This document shows positions 1 through 13,775 of a stretch of DNA of 64,000 nucleotides, piece after piece. Every line of letters begins with the position of its first letter. Within the stretch, counting starts at the first letter, position 1. The DNA comes from Lophius americanus (lineage: Eukaryota > Chordata > Actinopteri > Lophiiformes > Lophiidae). The DNA lies in assembly GCA_037951165.1 (NCBI GenBank), contig JBBDHG010000127.1:1606501-1670500 (forward strand). Direction: 5' to 3'. Under the pieces are notes generated by a model. That model was not told the DNA's origin. It did no database searches and was given only the letters and a program-made list of their open reading frames with translations. The position numbers and the translations under genes were made by a program.

Positions 1-624
1 AGGACATCATCCCAAAAATGAGACCTATAGCTTGAACAGTGTGCATTCTGGCCACGTGCCATTGTTGCTACAGACAATGGTGACAGTCAAACAACAGCAT
101 CAAGCTGAAGTCATGCTGCTTCATCCTCCAGGACTTGCTTTTGGGGTCCTCTCAAACCTTTTTATATGCAATAAACTACGAGCAGAGGGAGAGGATGATG
201 TAATCTATGACTAAATGTGAGGATTGTGCTATAGTGAATTTTTATTTTCTTTATGGCTTCAGTAGAGCATCTAAATTATATACGTGTCAGCCGGAAAAGT
301 AGCAATATTTGCAGTTTCCTTGGGAGTACTGCAGCGGGCCTTACCACAGTCATTTAATTGGATTGTCAATCTGAGGAAGCCCACTTCCTCCTCTGTTTAA
401 CACACACACGATAACATGCCGCTGCCCTTGGGTGCTGTTACCTTAACCACACATCATAATCATATAATAATCTGATTTTATCTGTCACCCAGCCAAGTCA
501 TGGGTCTGGGTGCTGAAGAGGGGTTAGTAATAAATGAAGAAAAAATAATAGATAAAATAAAAAAAAAGGGGAAAGGGTTCCATTTTCTCTTGGTGTTGTT
601 CCCGTAATGCCACCCCTGCCGCCT

Positions 625-636
625 CCCCCCCCCCCC
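625..636. repeat. Poly-C run
   Basis: Twelve consecutive C residues lie in a pyrimidine-rich stretch. This is a short homopolymer with no evident function and is likely to be length-variable. Confidence 0.9.
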
Positions 637-1479
637 GCCATGTGCACTGAACTCTGACATCTTTCTCCAGTCAATCAATAGGTCACATTTCTTATTACAC
701 CCTGCCACTCACCTACACCAGTTCCTGCTTGCACACGCTCACAACACAAACAGACACAGCAGCTATTAAATCAGTATCTTTTTTTTTCGCTGTTTTTGCC
801 ACCACTCTCCATCCGTCTTTTCCTCCAGCCATCCTCTGTTGCTGCAATCTCCTAACCTCTCTTCCACCAAAACGATGCAAGCAGAATTAGAAAAAATATA
901 ACCTTGCCGCTCAAGTCATCTCCTCCGGTTTCTGCTCCTCTTTCACACCTCCTTCTTCTCCTTCTTCTTCCCACTCTCCTCTCATTTTCCACTTTGCTGC
1001 TCTGCTCCTCATCAGTCAGTCAGCCAGCCTGCGGTCTGACAGAGATGCAGGGTTCTGATGGAGGCTGCCAGGGTGTCAGCGCCTATCTATTCACCAACAT
1101 ACACGCATGCATACACTTAATATGCAACAAACTGCTGGAGAAACAGGGGAGGAATGGCAACAAAACAGCTATATCACAGAGTTCCATTTAAATTTCCATG
1201 CATTAATTTCTTCTAAATATGTCTGGCAGGGCTGTTGTCAGACAGAAAATTGTTTGTGGATTCACAGTGGTGGTTCTCTTGACATTATAATTGGCGAGAT
1301 AAACAAACTTTATAGGTATTTTCTCTGTTCCTATCTCCAGTAAATGTAATATGGTAGATTCTATCTATCGGATATCATGGTGGTGGACTATGTTTTCCAA
1401 GGCCATCGTATAAGCATTATTGCCACCTTGTAAACAAACAAGCAGAGAGGAGACCCTTCATGAAAGGTATCAAACTAGG

Positions 1480-2068
1480 CGGGTTTACATGGGACAATTT
1501 TGTCCTATCCCAATTAAACCTTACTGAATTGCAATGTCAGTTGCCTGTTTACATGACCTGTGTTTACATGCATCAACTCATCTAATCAGAAACAGGTTTC
1601 TGACACGCGCAGACGATCCACAGTTCCGTTCATAAGAAGGCGATAATGCAATGAGCTGGGTGCGAACCGCCAATAAGCGCCCAGAAGAAGAATACGACAA
1701 AGTGGGCATGCGTGGAAGTGACTTTTCGTCCATCTAACCGTCCAACTATATTAGTCTTTCAAAGTTGCAATGAATAAATGACTCTCCGATGTAGACCAGT
1801 ACTGTTTGTGTGTGCGCTGAAAAAACTCAGAGCCAGAGCATGCACAGATACAACTCAAAAATAGAGCTTTATGAAACAGCGTTTACATGCAGCGACTGGC
1901 AATCGGAAATGCTTTCCAAAAGGACTTACAATACCTCATTGCAAAGGACTGAAATCTCTTTCGGAGAGGGCTTTTTCTTTCGGAAAGAGGTATTTACACG
2001 TAGTATTTTTTTTACGATTAGGCGTCTTTTCCGAATCTATTTCGAATTAGGCTGTCCATGTAAACGCA
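1480..2068. mobile_element. Candidate non-autonomous DNA transposon (MITE)
   Basis: A roughly 590 bp block starts with GGGTTTACATGGGACAA and ends with a segment whose reverse complement begins GCGTTTACATGGACAGCC, giving imperfect terminal inverted repeats. The word GTTTACATG recurs inside at about 1551 and 1880, in each case next to an 'ATCNGAAA'-like word, so the interior looks built from repeated subterminal modules. Reading frames inside are short and resemble no transposase. TIRs plus no coding capacity is the usual form of a MITE. I could not define a target-site duplication, so the superfamily is open. Confidence 0.6.
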
Positions 2069-4489
2069 CATGCTGTGTCTTTAAATCCCACTTGGTTTGT
2101 AACAAATTAAATATCGAACAGTTCATATTTGTCAAACCATTGTTTAACTCCTGGAAGGTTTTTCGAGGTGGGTCCATGAGGCAGCATTAATGGCAAAAAT
2201 GGGCCTTCAATCACACAGTATCAAAGGAGATATAATTTATCTTTTCTAAAATGAGTTTGATATAGTCTGCTGTCTTGTAGTGCAGAGTAAACAGACGCAG
2301 CAGGCCTTTGGTTTGGCATACTGATGTCCTGTGGGAGTCTATGAGCAAATATGCACAGTTAGATTTCGAAGGAAACATGTCCTCCACCCTGTCTTTCTTC
2401 TAGCACTCTGTTTTCATCCCTTGTTCCCTTGTTAGCCTGTGTTGTCAATCTCCTGGGTTTTGAGAGGAACTGGCGGGTGATTGGTACTATGTTCATGTGT
2501 GGGTTTCTGCCACTGTGTGTGGGAATACGCACAAGCCAGAAGTAAGATTATGTGCTAGGAAGGTGAAAGATGTGCAGCAGCTACAATCAAATATCTGGTA
2601 GATTCAGGGTGCAAAGTCTGATTTGGCCCGACAGGTTTACCAGAACTTTATTCGATGTACAAGTGCTTGATTTTGGCGGTTCATAAAAATTGGATGCAGA
2701 AAAAGAAGAACACACAGTGCTGGCCTTGTTGGAGTCAATCTGTCCCCCCTCTTAATTGTTGGTTTAAAAAGGGCTCGGCTTCAGCTTCTTTTCTCCTGCT
2801 ACCGCTTACAGTTTAGGATGTAACAGCTAATCCACGACCAGAAGTACCCTCAAGCTCCTTCTGCTTCTCAGAGAAGCACTCTTCCATACATGCACGCAAG
2901 CTTTTTGCTCCATCTCCCATTGTTTGGGATAGCAGTCAACAACCCACCAGTTAAATCTGCTGCCATCCTCTTTTGTGTTTTGCATGTAGTCATGTGTTTG
3001 ATTTTCTCAGTCAAACTGGAAGAAGAGCCAACATTGGACAACATAAAGCTGATAGCCTGTGTCAAACAGAAAAAAAAGCACACATTTTAAGATTTATGTG
3101 CAAAAGGGCGAGGCAAATACATTAGATTTTCAGCGAAAATAAACTTTTAGTATTTATGAAATGGATCATCAGCAAATGAGGCGCTGCCTGTTAAATGAAG
3201 AATCGAATAATGTGAAGTTAACGATAAACAGAACCTCATCATCAGCCCGGTCTAATGATACTCTCATTTACTTTTTCATGACAAAGAATTAAAATGATCA
3301 TTTTGACACTGCAAGCCACAGGCTATGATCTAGCTCTTAGCAGCTGATAAAAATAGCAAGCCATTTGGATCTGTCGTTTCGTTTAATTTGTGAGGCTTCA
3401 TATTTATTTTTTGCAGGATTAAGATCTACAATAGGCCAAACTTCGCATTGGACCTTGACTATGGAATTTTCCATTCGCAAAGTGCAGGAATTGCATTCCA
3501 GACACAGATTACGTTTCCATTGCAGAGAACATATATGAAGCTCTTTGATGAAGTGCATTTTAGTGCATTCTTAGCTTCATCTGCTGCAGAGTCTGCCACC
3601 AAGGGCGCCTCCAGACGTGACCCGACCAAGGCTGACTCTGTCTCGGGGCGAGACGTGCCAGATGGGGGGTTGTGGAGCATTTAGATAGATGGAAGCCGGA
3701 GGCCTCCAGGCAAGAGAGGAGCCCTGTGACATTGAGGGGCACGAGTGGCGGCAGAGCTGACAAGATGAGAAGTGATATGCCCTCACCATCCCTGTCAGTC
3801 ACATCACCTCATTAGAGTCAGAGAAAAGGGGAGAATCTGGAGGAAGATTACGGAAGAATGGAATCCTATTTATGGAATTAATATGTGTAAGAAACCAATT
3901 TTTCGTAGAATGGCAATCAAGGAAGAGAGCTGAAAAACTGTTTGAGATGCATTGCAATGAGGTGACGCTTTAGAATCAACATACACGGATTTGATGCACA
4001 GGTAAGAAGTAAAGAATGGAGGGAGGCAAAAGGGTTCAGACAACATGAAGGCATGAAATATTGCCCTCTAGGTAAATACCCAAGCTTAGCCGTTGTGAAA
4101 TCCCACTGTGGACAATGCTAATACATGCACTCACAGGGGAGATGCTAGGCCCTTGTTGCACCACCAGATTTGAAGGTTGCATTAATAAGCTCTCTCATGT
4201 ATTCATATACCCATAATAGGATCTATAAGATGAATATCCCAACAGTCATTTCAGTAATGCGGATGGAACAATACTGCAGAATTCAGAAACGCGTCCATGT
4301 GAATACACATTCTTAGTCTCTTGCACACACGCACACACACAGCACCCCTTGCCTCTGAGGCTAAATAGTTGATTGATGGTCTAAGCTGTGAAGAAATGCT
4401 CTCCTTTATGTCTCTAACGGTTTGTAATTGCTGCAGTGAAAGGATGCTCACTCGCCTGGAATATTGATCCTAATGGGATTACTATCCTC

Positions 4490-4600
4490 CACCAGAGAGA
4501 AGGTGATGGAGAGAGAGGGAGAAGGAGAAAGAGGGAGTGAGTAAGGATGAGAGAGAGATGATGAGGGGTCCGGACAGAGAGGTGAGGAGATAGACACAGG
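4490..4600. repeat. GA-rich low-complexity tract
   Basis: The plus strand is almost pure A and G in GAGAGA-type words, broken only by occasional T or C. It is simple low-complexity sequence with no coding potential. Confidence 0.7.
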
Positions 4601-7230
4601 GAGAAATCTACTTTATCTTTGCTGTTGATTGATAGTTCTTTTTTCTTTCACTGCCCATCAGTTTCCACTTTTCAACAGGAAAGACGAAACATCGTTCTGA
4701 AATAACAGAAATCAAGGAAATAACGAGAATGAAAATGGTGGAGTTGATGGGGTTATTTGAATTAATCAGTTTCTCAAGGGAGAGATCAGAGAGGGGAGAT
4801 CTGCTCCTCCCTCCTGCTCTTTCAGGACAGTTGTTGTCGGCAATTTTGCCGCGGCAGTGCTGCTGATGCTTATGTCCCGGCAGCTGCAAACAGAAGATTG
4901 GTCGAACAGATAACACAGGAGATAAGTTGAAATAAGTTTTTAAAGAAAAGAGTGAGACTGTAATGCCAACAGAAACTGAAATAGAGAAGAAGCATATGCT
5001 CTTCTGTGACCGTATTGTACTTCTGGGAAGTAAAGCTCCCTTTCTTTCCTGATTATTCTGACTGCTCTGTTCTGATTCCACCCCACATCTCTCAGAATTA
5101 ATCAGCATGGAGGGCCATCAGACTATCTGTTATTCTGTCCGTCCATCTGCCTGTCTGTAAGACTGCAGTAACCCCAGAGGAATCCAGACTGCGTGTTGCC
5201 TGACCGTCCTCTGCAGCTAATTGAAAGGTTTCAATGATGCCAAGTCATCAAATCTGCATATGTGTGTTCGTCAGCTGATAGCCCATGTGCGTGTATGTAT
5301 GTGCGTTTCAGCCTGGCCGTAATGCTGGTCATCTGTCTGTGTTTTGACTTTCTGCAGGCTCTCACTCATTCTGCTGAACTCAACAACTCAGTTGCCTTCA
5401 CACTAAAGGCACCTTTATTTAATTATTATCTGAAATCCATTATGTCCATTCTGAGCCTCTTGATGTTTCTCTCCGGGAGTGTGTCTCTTCATAAGAAAAT
5501 GTGTGTAAGTGTGACTCATTGTTTGGCTTGTTGTGAAAGTTTGTTTCTCCCCAGTGGGGCGTCTCAGGGAGAAATGACTTTGCTTGGAGTTTGAAGGGAA
5601 GAAAAAGGGAGGGATTATAGAGACAAAGACGTGGTGTATTCGGCTTGGTGGGTGGACGACTGAGCGACAACAACAAGCTAACAAAAAACTGAAGCAAGAC
5701 AATAATAGCAATCAACAGCAAACTGCCTAAAACAAGGGAGAATATTGAAACTGTATAACCACACACACTCTCACTCAAACATCCTCCTGCCTGTGGATTG
5801 ATTGTAAAAATTAGTTTTCGATGCCTTCAAAGGCCTGTAATGCAGCCAGCAATTTAATTTTGACAGCCAGTCTTCCAAGGTGCAGATTTTTCTGCAACAC
5901 AAAAGAAACCTACCGTGTGTGTGTTAAAGTTTTTGTGAGTCCATGCATGTGGACACAGTACAGCGATCCGACTCCCACAGTGCAGTCTCAGCCTTTAAGA
6001 ACTGCAGGAGACTTGTAGAAAACAAAAGACAGCATGAGAGGAGAGAGAAAATAGGAGGAAGGAGATGAAGGGCAGTGCAGGGTTCATTTTCCAACCGTGT
6101 GTTTGCATTACTTTATGAAACTACACTTTTTGACGAGGAGGTCTTTGCAGGATGATTATCAGAGTGCTGACACTGTGATTTATAACTGCTATTCGGTGTG
6201 AATATAATTCACCACAAGCAAACACATCTTGAATTTGAATAACAGCAGGCTAGAGAAACAAGTTCTTAAATAGACACATCATTTTGTTTCCACACATCAG
6301 CATCAATCAAACGGAGGCAGATGTCAGGTAGATAGTTTATTAACTGTGTATTGACTCGCACTCCTGTCTAGAGAAGGTTTAAATCACTGCTGGCATGGGC
6401 AGATGTCCCCTCAATCCCCGTGAACACACGCAGATGTCGCTAATGTACGCTCAATCGTACATGTGCCGAAAAGATGACATAATTTCGATTGTGTTGCTGC
6501 TGCAGCATCATATGCAGATGGTTCCATGTATATTCAGAGGCAAACATGTGCGTGCACGCTATTAGACTCATCACCACTAGTGTTCCTGCAGGTGGGTGAC
6601 CCTGTCCGACTGATGGCCCGATGATGATCATTTATGGCATGGTTCGGCCACAAGGAACCCCTGGGGCTTGTAAGGGCCACGCTGTCTCATTTTGCCATGA
6701 CCTCCCCGGATATGACCTCAGAAGCGGGGGAAAGCTCAAGGCAGGGAGCGTTTCGTTTGACTGAGCAGAGCAAATGTTTAAAAAGACTCTTTTATATTAG
6801 GATTTGCTACATATGACCATTTCCTTTATTTGCTTAGTTTCAGAAAAGAACAGATTGTCTGGAACAAACAGCCATTGCAAGGATGTTTATTTGAAAGCCA
6901 ACCTCATCTGTCCGGAGACACAAGTAGAGACAACATCGAAAAACTGTGCAGTCCTGACAAAGTCATTCTAAATCTTGTATTTCAACTGCATCATTTACGC
7001 AGAATTAGCCTCATGTTCTCACTCAAAGCTACACGACTAAATATGTTCACGAAATCAATGGGTCTAATGATTCTGAACGATGTTCCTGCGTTATCCCAAA
7101 CCCTGCACAGGATTATCACTGTTCCCCACAGATCTACACAACACTGATGTTGAATCTACTTTATTTGATCGTGTTAAGAATTTCCACAAAATATCATTTA
7201 GTATAACTTGAATTCATGTTTTTATAGCTT

Positions 7231-7390
7231 CAAAAAGTCAGGAATATTCCGGAATTGCCAACGTTGCCCCGTCCACTGCAGATCGTTCCTGTTAAAGCGA
7301 TAACTCACAAACTGTTACATGGATCATATTCATAGGTTCTAACTATAACAACAGAGGTTCTAGTTCTAGGGTTCTAACTAGGACAACGGA
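7231..7390 (+). repeat. Fragment of the dispersed intronic repeat, plus short duplication
   Basis: The first ~105 bases resemble the left end of the repeat copies at 48.1 and 54.5 kb: an 'AAAAAGTC...GGAAT' start, then 'GATAACTCA..AAACT' and 'CATGGATCAT'. The rest of the element is absent. Immediately after it, the words GGTTCTAACTA and ACAAC occur twice about 35 bases apart, a small local duplication. The assignment rests on comparison within this window only. Confidence 0.5.
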
Positions 7391-10300
7391 GCGGCATGTG
7401 TCTGCACATATGTAGGCAGGACATTGTGTGGAAATTAAACTGGACCTCTTTGAATTAGAACTGTTTAAATCAAGGGCGGTACATTTTAGAGAAATTACAT
7501 AACTTACGTAAGATACTTAAAACATCAAAATCTATTAAAATAAATAATTTTATTATACTTACATGGGGTCAGAATAATGTCTTTCAGGGTATAGCATTAT
7601 TACATATTTCAGTACCCTGTTTTTAGATTTACAGCCAGACACCTTCTATGGCTGTCATTCACCAGGTTTTGTGTCCCAAAATGAACTTCATACTGCAAGA
7701 CAGTCATTAACAAAGCTATTGACCGACTGTGAAACATATAGTGTTGAATTTAGCTGCTTCAGCAATATTTTTCTCAGCAATGAGGGAAAACATAAATCAA
7801 GCTAAAGAGGATGGCACTTTACTTTGCCAAAAAATAATTTCAATAAAATGCCAGTGCTGTAATATGTCAGCTGGAGGCCGAAATATGATATTTTTGTTAA
7901 TATATTTGCCATAATATAACAGCCATTTTTTATGGAGGATAATTTTCTTTTTTGTTTGTGGAGTTTTCTTGATAAAGACAACAGAAACAGATTTCTGCTA
8001 CTTTTAATGTGGGCACTAATGACTCGAATCTTGTATTGGTGATTAAAGTAGCAGTGATTTTGTAAATAGCTGTCTTTGCCAGAAAACACACAGTTTTAAT
8101 GTCTTTCTCACAAACTTTTAAATAACCTAATAAGTAGCTTTTTGCAAGATAAAAAAAAAAGTTCATATGAATCACGTCTTTAAGTCAATACTCTGCATTT
8201 TCGGTGTGAGCACAGAACAGAAAGCCCAAACCTGCTCATCCATAATCACGAAGTTTATTGCCACTGGCTCAGGACAGAAGATGATGGTTTTCCCAAACGT
8301 GACCCCTCATGAAAGGTTGCCAGTAAAGCATGTGATTTCATTGTCAGAAGAGATTTTGCCTCTCCAGATTTACGGTATCTGATAAAGAACCTCATTTCCA
8401 GCTTGGTGATTATGACATGAGGGCACATCAGCAGGTTGTTCACAAGTGTGTATGTGCATGTGTGCATCTGTTCAGGACACGGACTGATTTGCTATGAGTG
8501 TAATAAAGAAGTAGTATAATGACATGCCTAACTTTCCCTCTTTGAATGATATTTTACATTAAAAATGTAAATTAAAAAGGCCCCCCTCGCCCTGCCTAAG
8601 ACCCCCTTCTCCTCATCACCATGTCCAAAACAATTTTCTGCATGACTCCCTTGCAGAAGTGGAATAGAGTGTGTGTTTATGTGCCAGTGTGTGTGTATGT
8701 CCATTTTCGCCTGGACACTAACTAATTGTGATTGCATTTCCATCGGATTTTCTACCATGGAGAAAGGGAGCAGGCCCCAGATGGAGAAATGGGATCAGAG
8801 GGGGAAACTCATCTCTTTTTTCCAGACAGAGTCCTCTGTGGTCATCCGGGAACACACACACAGCGAATGGAATCCTCAATTACTTGGGGTATTAGCATCA
8901 CTAATGAGGTGTGAGAAAGGGAAAGAGCTGAAACAAGAGGAAGAGGAAAAAACAGGTGGATCAAAGAAGTGAAGCAAGAGAGTAAGGAGATCAGTCTAAC
9001 TGCAGGGCAATCGGTGACAAATGTGGAGTCAGGGTGTAATTCATTGGAAGAGAGAGGGGTGAGAGTTGTTAAAAAAAAAGGGAGAAGAGAGGGAAAGAGA
9101 AAGACACAAGAGAGTCAAGGAAAGGTGCAATAAAGTGACGACCCCTGTCTGAAATCGTTTGTGAAAGGGTCGGGTGTTGATTATGTAATTCCCGGTGTGC
9201 TTGTGTTTGTGTATTTGTATCATCTCGAACATATGTGAGGTGTTTCTTATCATGTTTGGTAATCCAGAAGGATTTCACGGTTCATGGATGGGCTAGAGGA
9301 CAGCCTGATTTACTAACATCGACTTAGAGTGACGCTCTCACTCCATCCTTCTGAGTATTGTCCATGTTTGAGCGCGCGTTTTCATATGTGTGTGTGTTTA
9401 TGTGTGTGTGTGTGTGCGATAGACTTTAATTTCAGTGGATTTTTCCCCATTGGACACCTGTTCTGATAACACAACAATTGACAATCTTGTTAAAATTGTT
9501 CTTACCCTATAAGTCCTGTAACAAATGTAATAAAATATCCTACAGTCTAAGTGTGTGTGTGTGTTGTATCGCGGATACCATCTTTGCTCTAAATCCACCC
9601 ATTGTTCTTGCCTTTAACCACCAGTATCCTGGGAAGACTGTTTCACAGTTTCAGTACAAAACCCAGTGAATCGCTCCTTATCCATTTCTTGTCTCCTCTT
9701 CTCCCCCGGATCCATTCACCAGTTTTTTATTTCCTCCGTTATTCATCTGCTTTCCCCTCTCCATCTGGCGCTCCTCGAACTTATTCTGTTCTCCCTGCAC
9801 CTCATTTTTCTGCCGTCACTGTCTCCTTTTTATTCTGGGCCTTTTCTTCCCCTTCCTTCCCACTTTTGATGTCTGTCATAGCTGGATACAGCACAGTCAT
9901 TTGCTGCTGCAGTCTATCGCTGGAAGCCGCATCACTGAGATAGATGCCTGCCTATGAAAGGCATTTGTTTTCTTTACTGTCACTGTGCAATAATCAGCCA
10001 CTCTAACCTAATCAACATATTGCCCTTGCGGTAAATACAGCTGAGCAAGTGGGTCTGCGCACATTTTGTGTGGGCATGTGAGTTTGTGTGCAGAAGGGAA
10101 AGGAATGAGAGAACGGTTTTTGTGTTTGCGTGTTTGTACCTGCATTATAGCACGGATGTGTGTGAAGAATGAGGGTTTTCTTTCTCCTATTTGTAAATGC
10201 AAATACAATTTATCATGCACGCATGTGCCATGTGACAGAGAAAGATGATGGTAAAAAGAAAAAAAAAATAGAAAAAGCAGTTTGTTAGAATTAGAGTTAA

Positions 10301-11069
10301 TTATCCAACTTTCAGTTCCCAATGCGGTAATTGGGCCCATTCCTCTCTGTTTCCTAACCAGCTGGCGTCTCTCATCCTCTGTGAAGAAGGCGGGGTGGGG
10401 GGGCATAGAGATGGGTACATTACATATCTGTAGGGGTCTCTGGGAGTGCTAGCGCACCCACCACCTGGGGGTAAGAACCGCTTGCGCTGGGGAGGAAGAC
10501 AGTGAGATGTATTAACAGCGAGATAATAACGAAAGGAAGGCTGATGTGGGATGAGGGCAGAGAGAGGAAGTGGAAAGGGGTGGAACAGGGGGTGTGGGTT
10601 CTCTGTAAAATGGTAGAAATGGTGTGAAAGAGGAGAGAGGAGGCAAAGAAATTATTACCCAGCACAAATCAAGGAAGTGGGAGACACCATGGAGCAACAA
10701 TGTGCAGACAAGCAGATGTGTTCTAGTTCAAGTAGTCCAGAACTTCCTCCTGCTTTTTTCCACCTCTCCCCTCCCTCCTTGCACCAGCCTAATAAGATAA
10801 CATTTGAGGCAAATGTCATTGCAGGGTCTGATGGAAGATTAACACAACATGAAAAATGGTGGGAGGTGGCAGAATAGGAATAGGAGGCAAGGGAGTGGTG
10901 AAACAAAGACGAAGTGATGAAAGAGGGGAGCAGGCCCTCTCTTGGTGCTGGAGCATGATGATCAGTGGAGTCTAATGAAGGTGCAGTTTTCCCACAGGAG
11001 TCCTGTACTCTTTTGAAGACCACTGGGAATGGCAATTAATGCACAGTGTAACAAAGGAAGATGCACACC

Positions 11070-11091
11070 CACACACACACACACACACACA
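11070..11091. repeat. (AC)n microsatellite
   Basis: About eleven uninterrupted AC units, typical of teleost intronic microsatellites. Confidence 0.9.
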
Positions 11092-13241
11092 ATCTGGCTG
11101 GTGCACATTTTGAAGCAAGAAATTTACATAAAATGTTGCCAGTGTCCAGATTCAGACTCTGCACACTGTAAATGTTGTATTCAGCCATACAACACTTGCC
11201 TGCCGATTATATAATGTAAATGTCTACTAGTGGTATTATTTCAGACCAGCATTACTCAGAATAGCACACTTTAGAAGTGATTGCCTCCATTGCTCATGTA
11301 ACCACTCAGAACTCTCAACAACCAAGGCATCTCATTTTAAATGAATTTCATAACACAAAGGAAAGCCATTCCTTCTTCTGCTTTGCCCAGTACTTCATAT
11401 CTAGCCGATGTCTTTGCATCAGTATGCCAGAATCTCCTCCTATGTGGTCATTATAGTGTTGGTGGTGTTATTCCGGTATTGACATGAGTAGCTATATCAG
11501 GTTGAGTTGTTGTGGAATAGAATGTTTGTTCCCCGCACGTTGCCTGAGTCGCCATTGTATGCTGTGGAACAAACAGTTTTGAAGCAGCTCACTGCGGGAC
11601 CAAACAGTTATGTAAAGATGGGAGGATAAACTGTGGAGACAAAAGAGTGCAGAGAAATGGACGGAGTAAGAGATAAGGAAGAGTGTCTGCACAGCGTTAT
11701 CTTTGCGCTGGTATCGGGCATTTGCTCGAGTCAGTGTGTGAGAGTGTAATAGTGTGCATGAGTGTGTGTGAGTGGGCTTAGCAAACTTTACAAGCCAAAT
11801 ACGGCTGCTCTACCATCTTGTGAGATAAAAGCATCTGTCTCAATACCGTGGAGACTGCAGCCTAATGGCACTATAGGATCAGAGGTAGCTTGGAGAGAGG
11901 AACGCAGGATGGCATGACAAGGACCTTGTGTGAATGACGTCAATTTTGTCCCTGGCATTTACACCGCAAGGGGTCCTAAAATCAGCCCTTCTCATTAAGC
12001 TTCCATCTCTTCTAATAGGCAGAAACTTTCACTTTGTCCTCCTCGTTATCTGTTCATTTTTCTTGACCTTTGCATATGTCAACTAAAATCCTTCATTCCT
12101 TATCCTTATCTCTGATTCTCTTCTGTCCTGCACCTGCTGTCGATTGACTTTTTTTTTATCCGCGGCGCCACAAAAAATAAAATAAATATATTTTTTGCTC
12201 AGCAAAAAAGTTCTCTCCTTCATCTTCAAAGCGTGGACGCAAAATGAAAAAAATTATCACAATTAGAATCTGGTTTATTTGTCAATACCAAAACCACAAA
12301 CAGCTTAAAGCTGTGTTATTTCTGTGCAAAAGATTCCCAAGTCTAGTTTTTATATATTTTTTCAAGGACATGTCGATTATTAATGTGGATTGGTGGAAAA
12401 AAAATTATTTTCGAAATAAATGCAATGCATATCAACACACAGATTCTTTTAGCATTAGACAGCTGAGGTGCTATCAGTTGTAGTTAAAGAGGAGGGGTCT
12501 TAGTTACCTCTAGGTTAATGATACTCATTAATACGTGCTAATATACCCCAGGTCATGCAGTAATTAAAAATCTCATTCAATGCTCTCAGCTTATACTGAC
12601 TGATTTGGTGTCGTCCTACAAAGATTTGCATTTATTATTCATCTTCGGGGTCTTTGCTGATAACGAGGGGCTAGGACTAATATCCTACCGTTGATCATGT
12701 GACTGGGCTGTCTGTTTCATCCAGCAGAGTCTTCTGACTCTACCTGGCTGAGCAGCACAGCTCATGAGCTGAAAAAGCTTGCAGGTTGTGCCTTGGAGAA
12801 TTGCATCACATTTGCAAGTGAGTGTTTGTGTAAAATGGGCGCATAAACAAGCATAATGAAATACACACTCAGACGTACGCTTTGAGGCGCAACTGCATGT
12901 GAAATCCTTCAGCATGGGGACTTCCATAATCCTCCGAGTCATCTGATGTCAGCTGATGCAAGCTATGAATTGCAAAGCTGTATCGTTATTGCATGGTTTT
13001 GCAAGGTAGGTGGGTAGGTAGGTAGTTAGGGTAGAAAGATAGATAGCATCTATCATTCTTTTAGAACTTACAGTCTAATTAACATCTGATTCATCCAGGC
13101 AGCAGCTAAGATTGCAAAGAGGGATTATGACGGCCTCCTAAAGTCTATAGTTGAAGAATTAGGATTTCTATAAGATACATAAAAAAGCTTTGTTAAAAAT
13201 ATCCTCTCCATTAAATAGGTTCACAATTTCTTTTGATTAAC

Positions 13242-13247
<6 letters not shown>

Positions 13248-13320
<73 letters not shown>
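13248..13320. repeat. (AT)n microsatellite, about 36 units
   Basis: A perfect AT dinucleotide run of about 73 bases is followed by three copies of a TGATTTAT-type unit. It is self-complementary, can extrude as a cruciform and is likely to be polymorphic. Confidence 0.95.
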
Positions 13321-13322
<2 letters not shown>

Positions 13323-13423
13323 ATTTATTGATTTATTGATTTGTTTTTTATTATTTATTTTTTTAGGAAAAGATTAAATAAAACAAGTGGTTCACAGTTA
13401 AAGTCTGAATAAAAAACATCCCT

Positions 13424-13775
13424 ATGTTGTCGTTCCCAACAGTAAGGGTATATCCCTGAATAGCCCCCAATCCCTTGTTTTGTAAATTCCCTTGACTGAA
13501 CTCCTCAAATTAAAGTTATTACTGCGTTACAGCGCTTTTCATGAAATGAAAAAGCTCTCCCTGGTGAATAAAATATTAACTATAAATTATGATTTGATAT
13601 AATCGGCCAAAGTTTTTGGAGACAAAGCTGCCCCTAGTGAAGGGCCGACCTTTCCAAAAATCAATCCAGTTCTTCATGTAGGGATATAAAATTTAAAAAT
13701 GATCCATGAAGTAGCTTTTGAGTTATTGTGTTAACACGCCAAATCTCTGATGACAATTCCATAATTGAATTTTTT
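13424..13775 (-). repeat. Dispersed intronic repeat, copy 2
   Basis: Read on the minus strand, this block begins with a TATGGAATTGTCATC-like word, then GTGTTAACAC and an 'ATAACTCAAAA..CTTCATGGATCATTTTTAAA' box. It ends with a GGGATTGGGGGCTATTC box and a GTTGGGAACGAC word. The first set matches the start of copies at 48.1 and 54.5 kb, and the last set matches the end of copies at 30.3 and 48.7 kb. No reading frame is preserved. A small inverted repeat (TTTTCAT / ATGAAAA) lies near 13538-13556. Confidence 0.7.

Noticed and set aside
904..1191. Leu-rich frame looking like a signal peptide
   Set aside because: The Leu run comes from a CTTCTTCTC simple repeat. No downstream domain or conserved residues follow.
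4608..5108. 166-residue minus-strand open frame
   Set aside because: Composition is unremarkable. There are no recognisable motifs and no splice or promoter context; such lengths arise by chance in 64 kb of AT/GA-rich intron.
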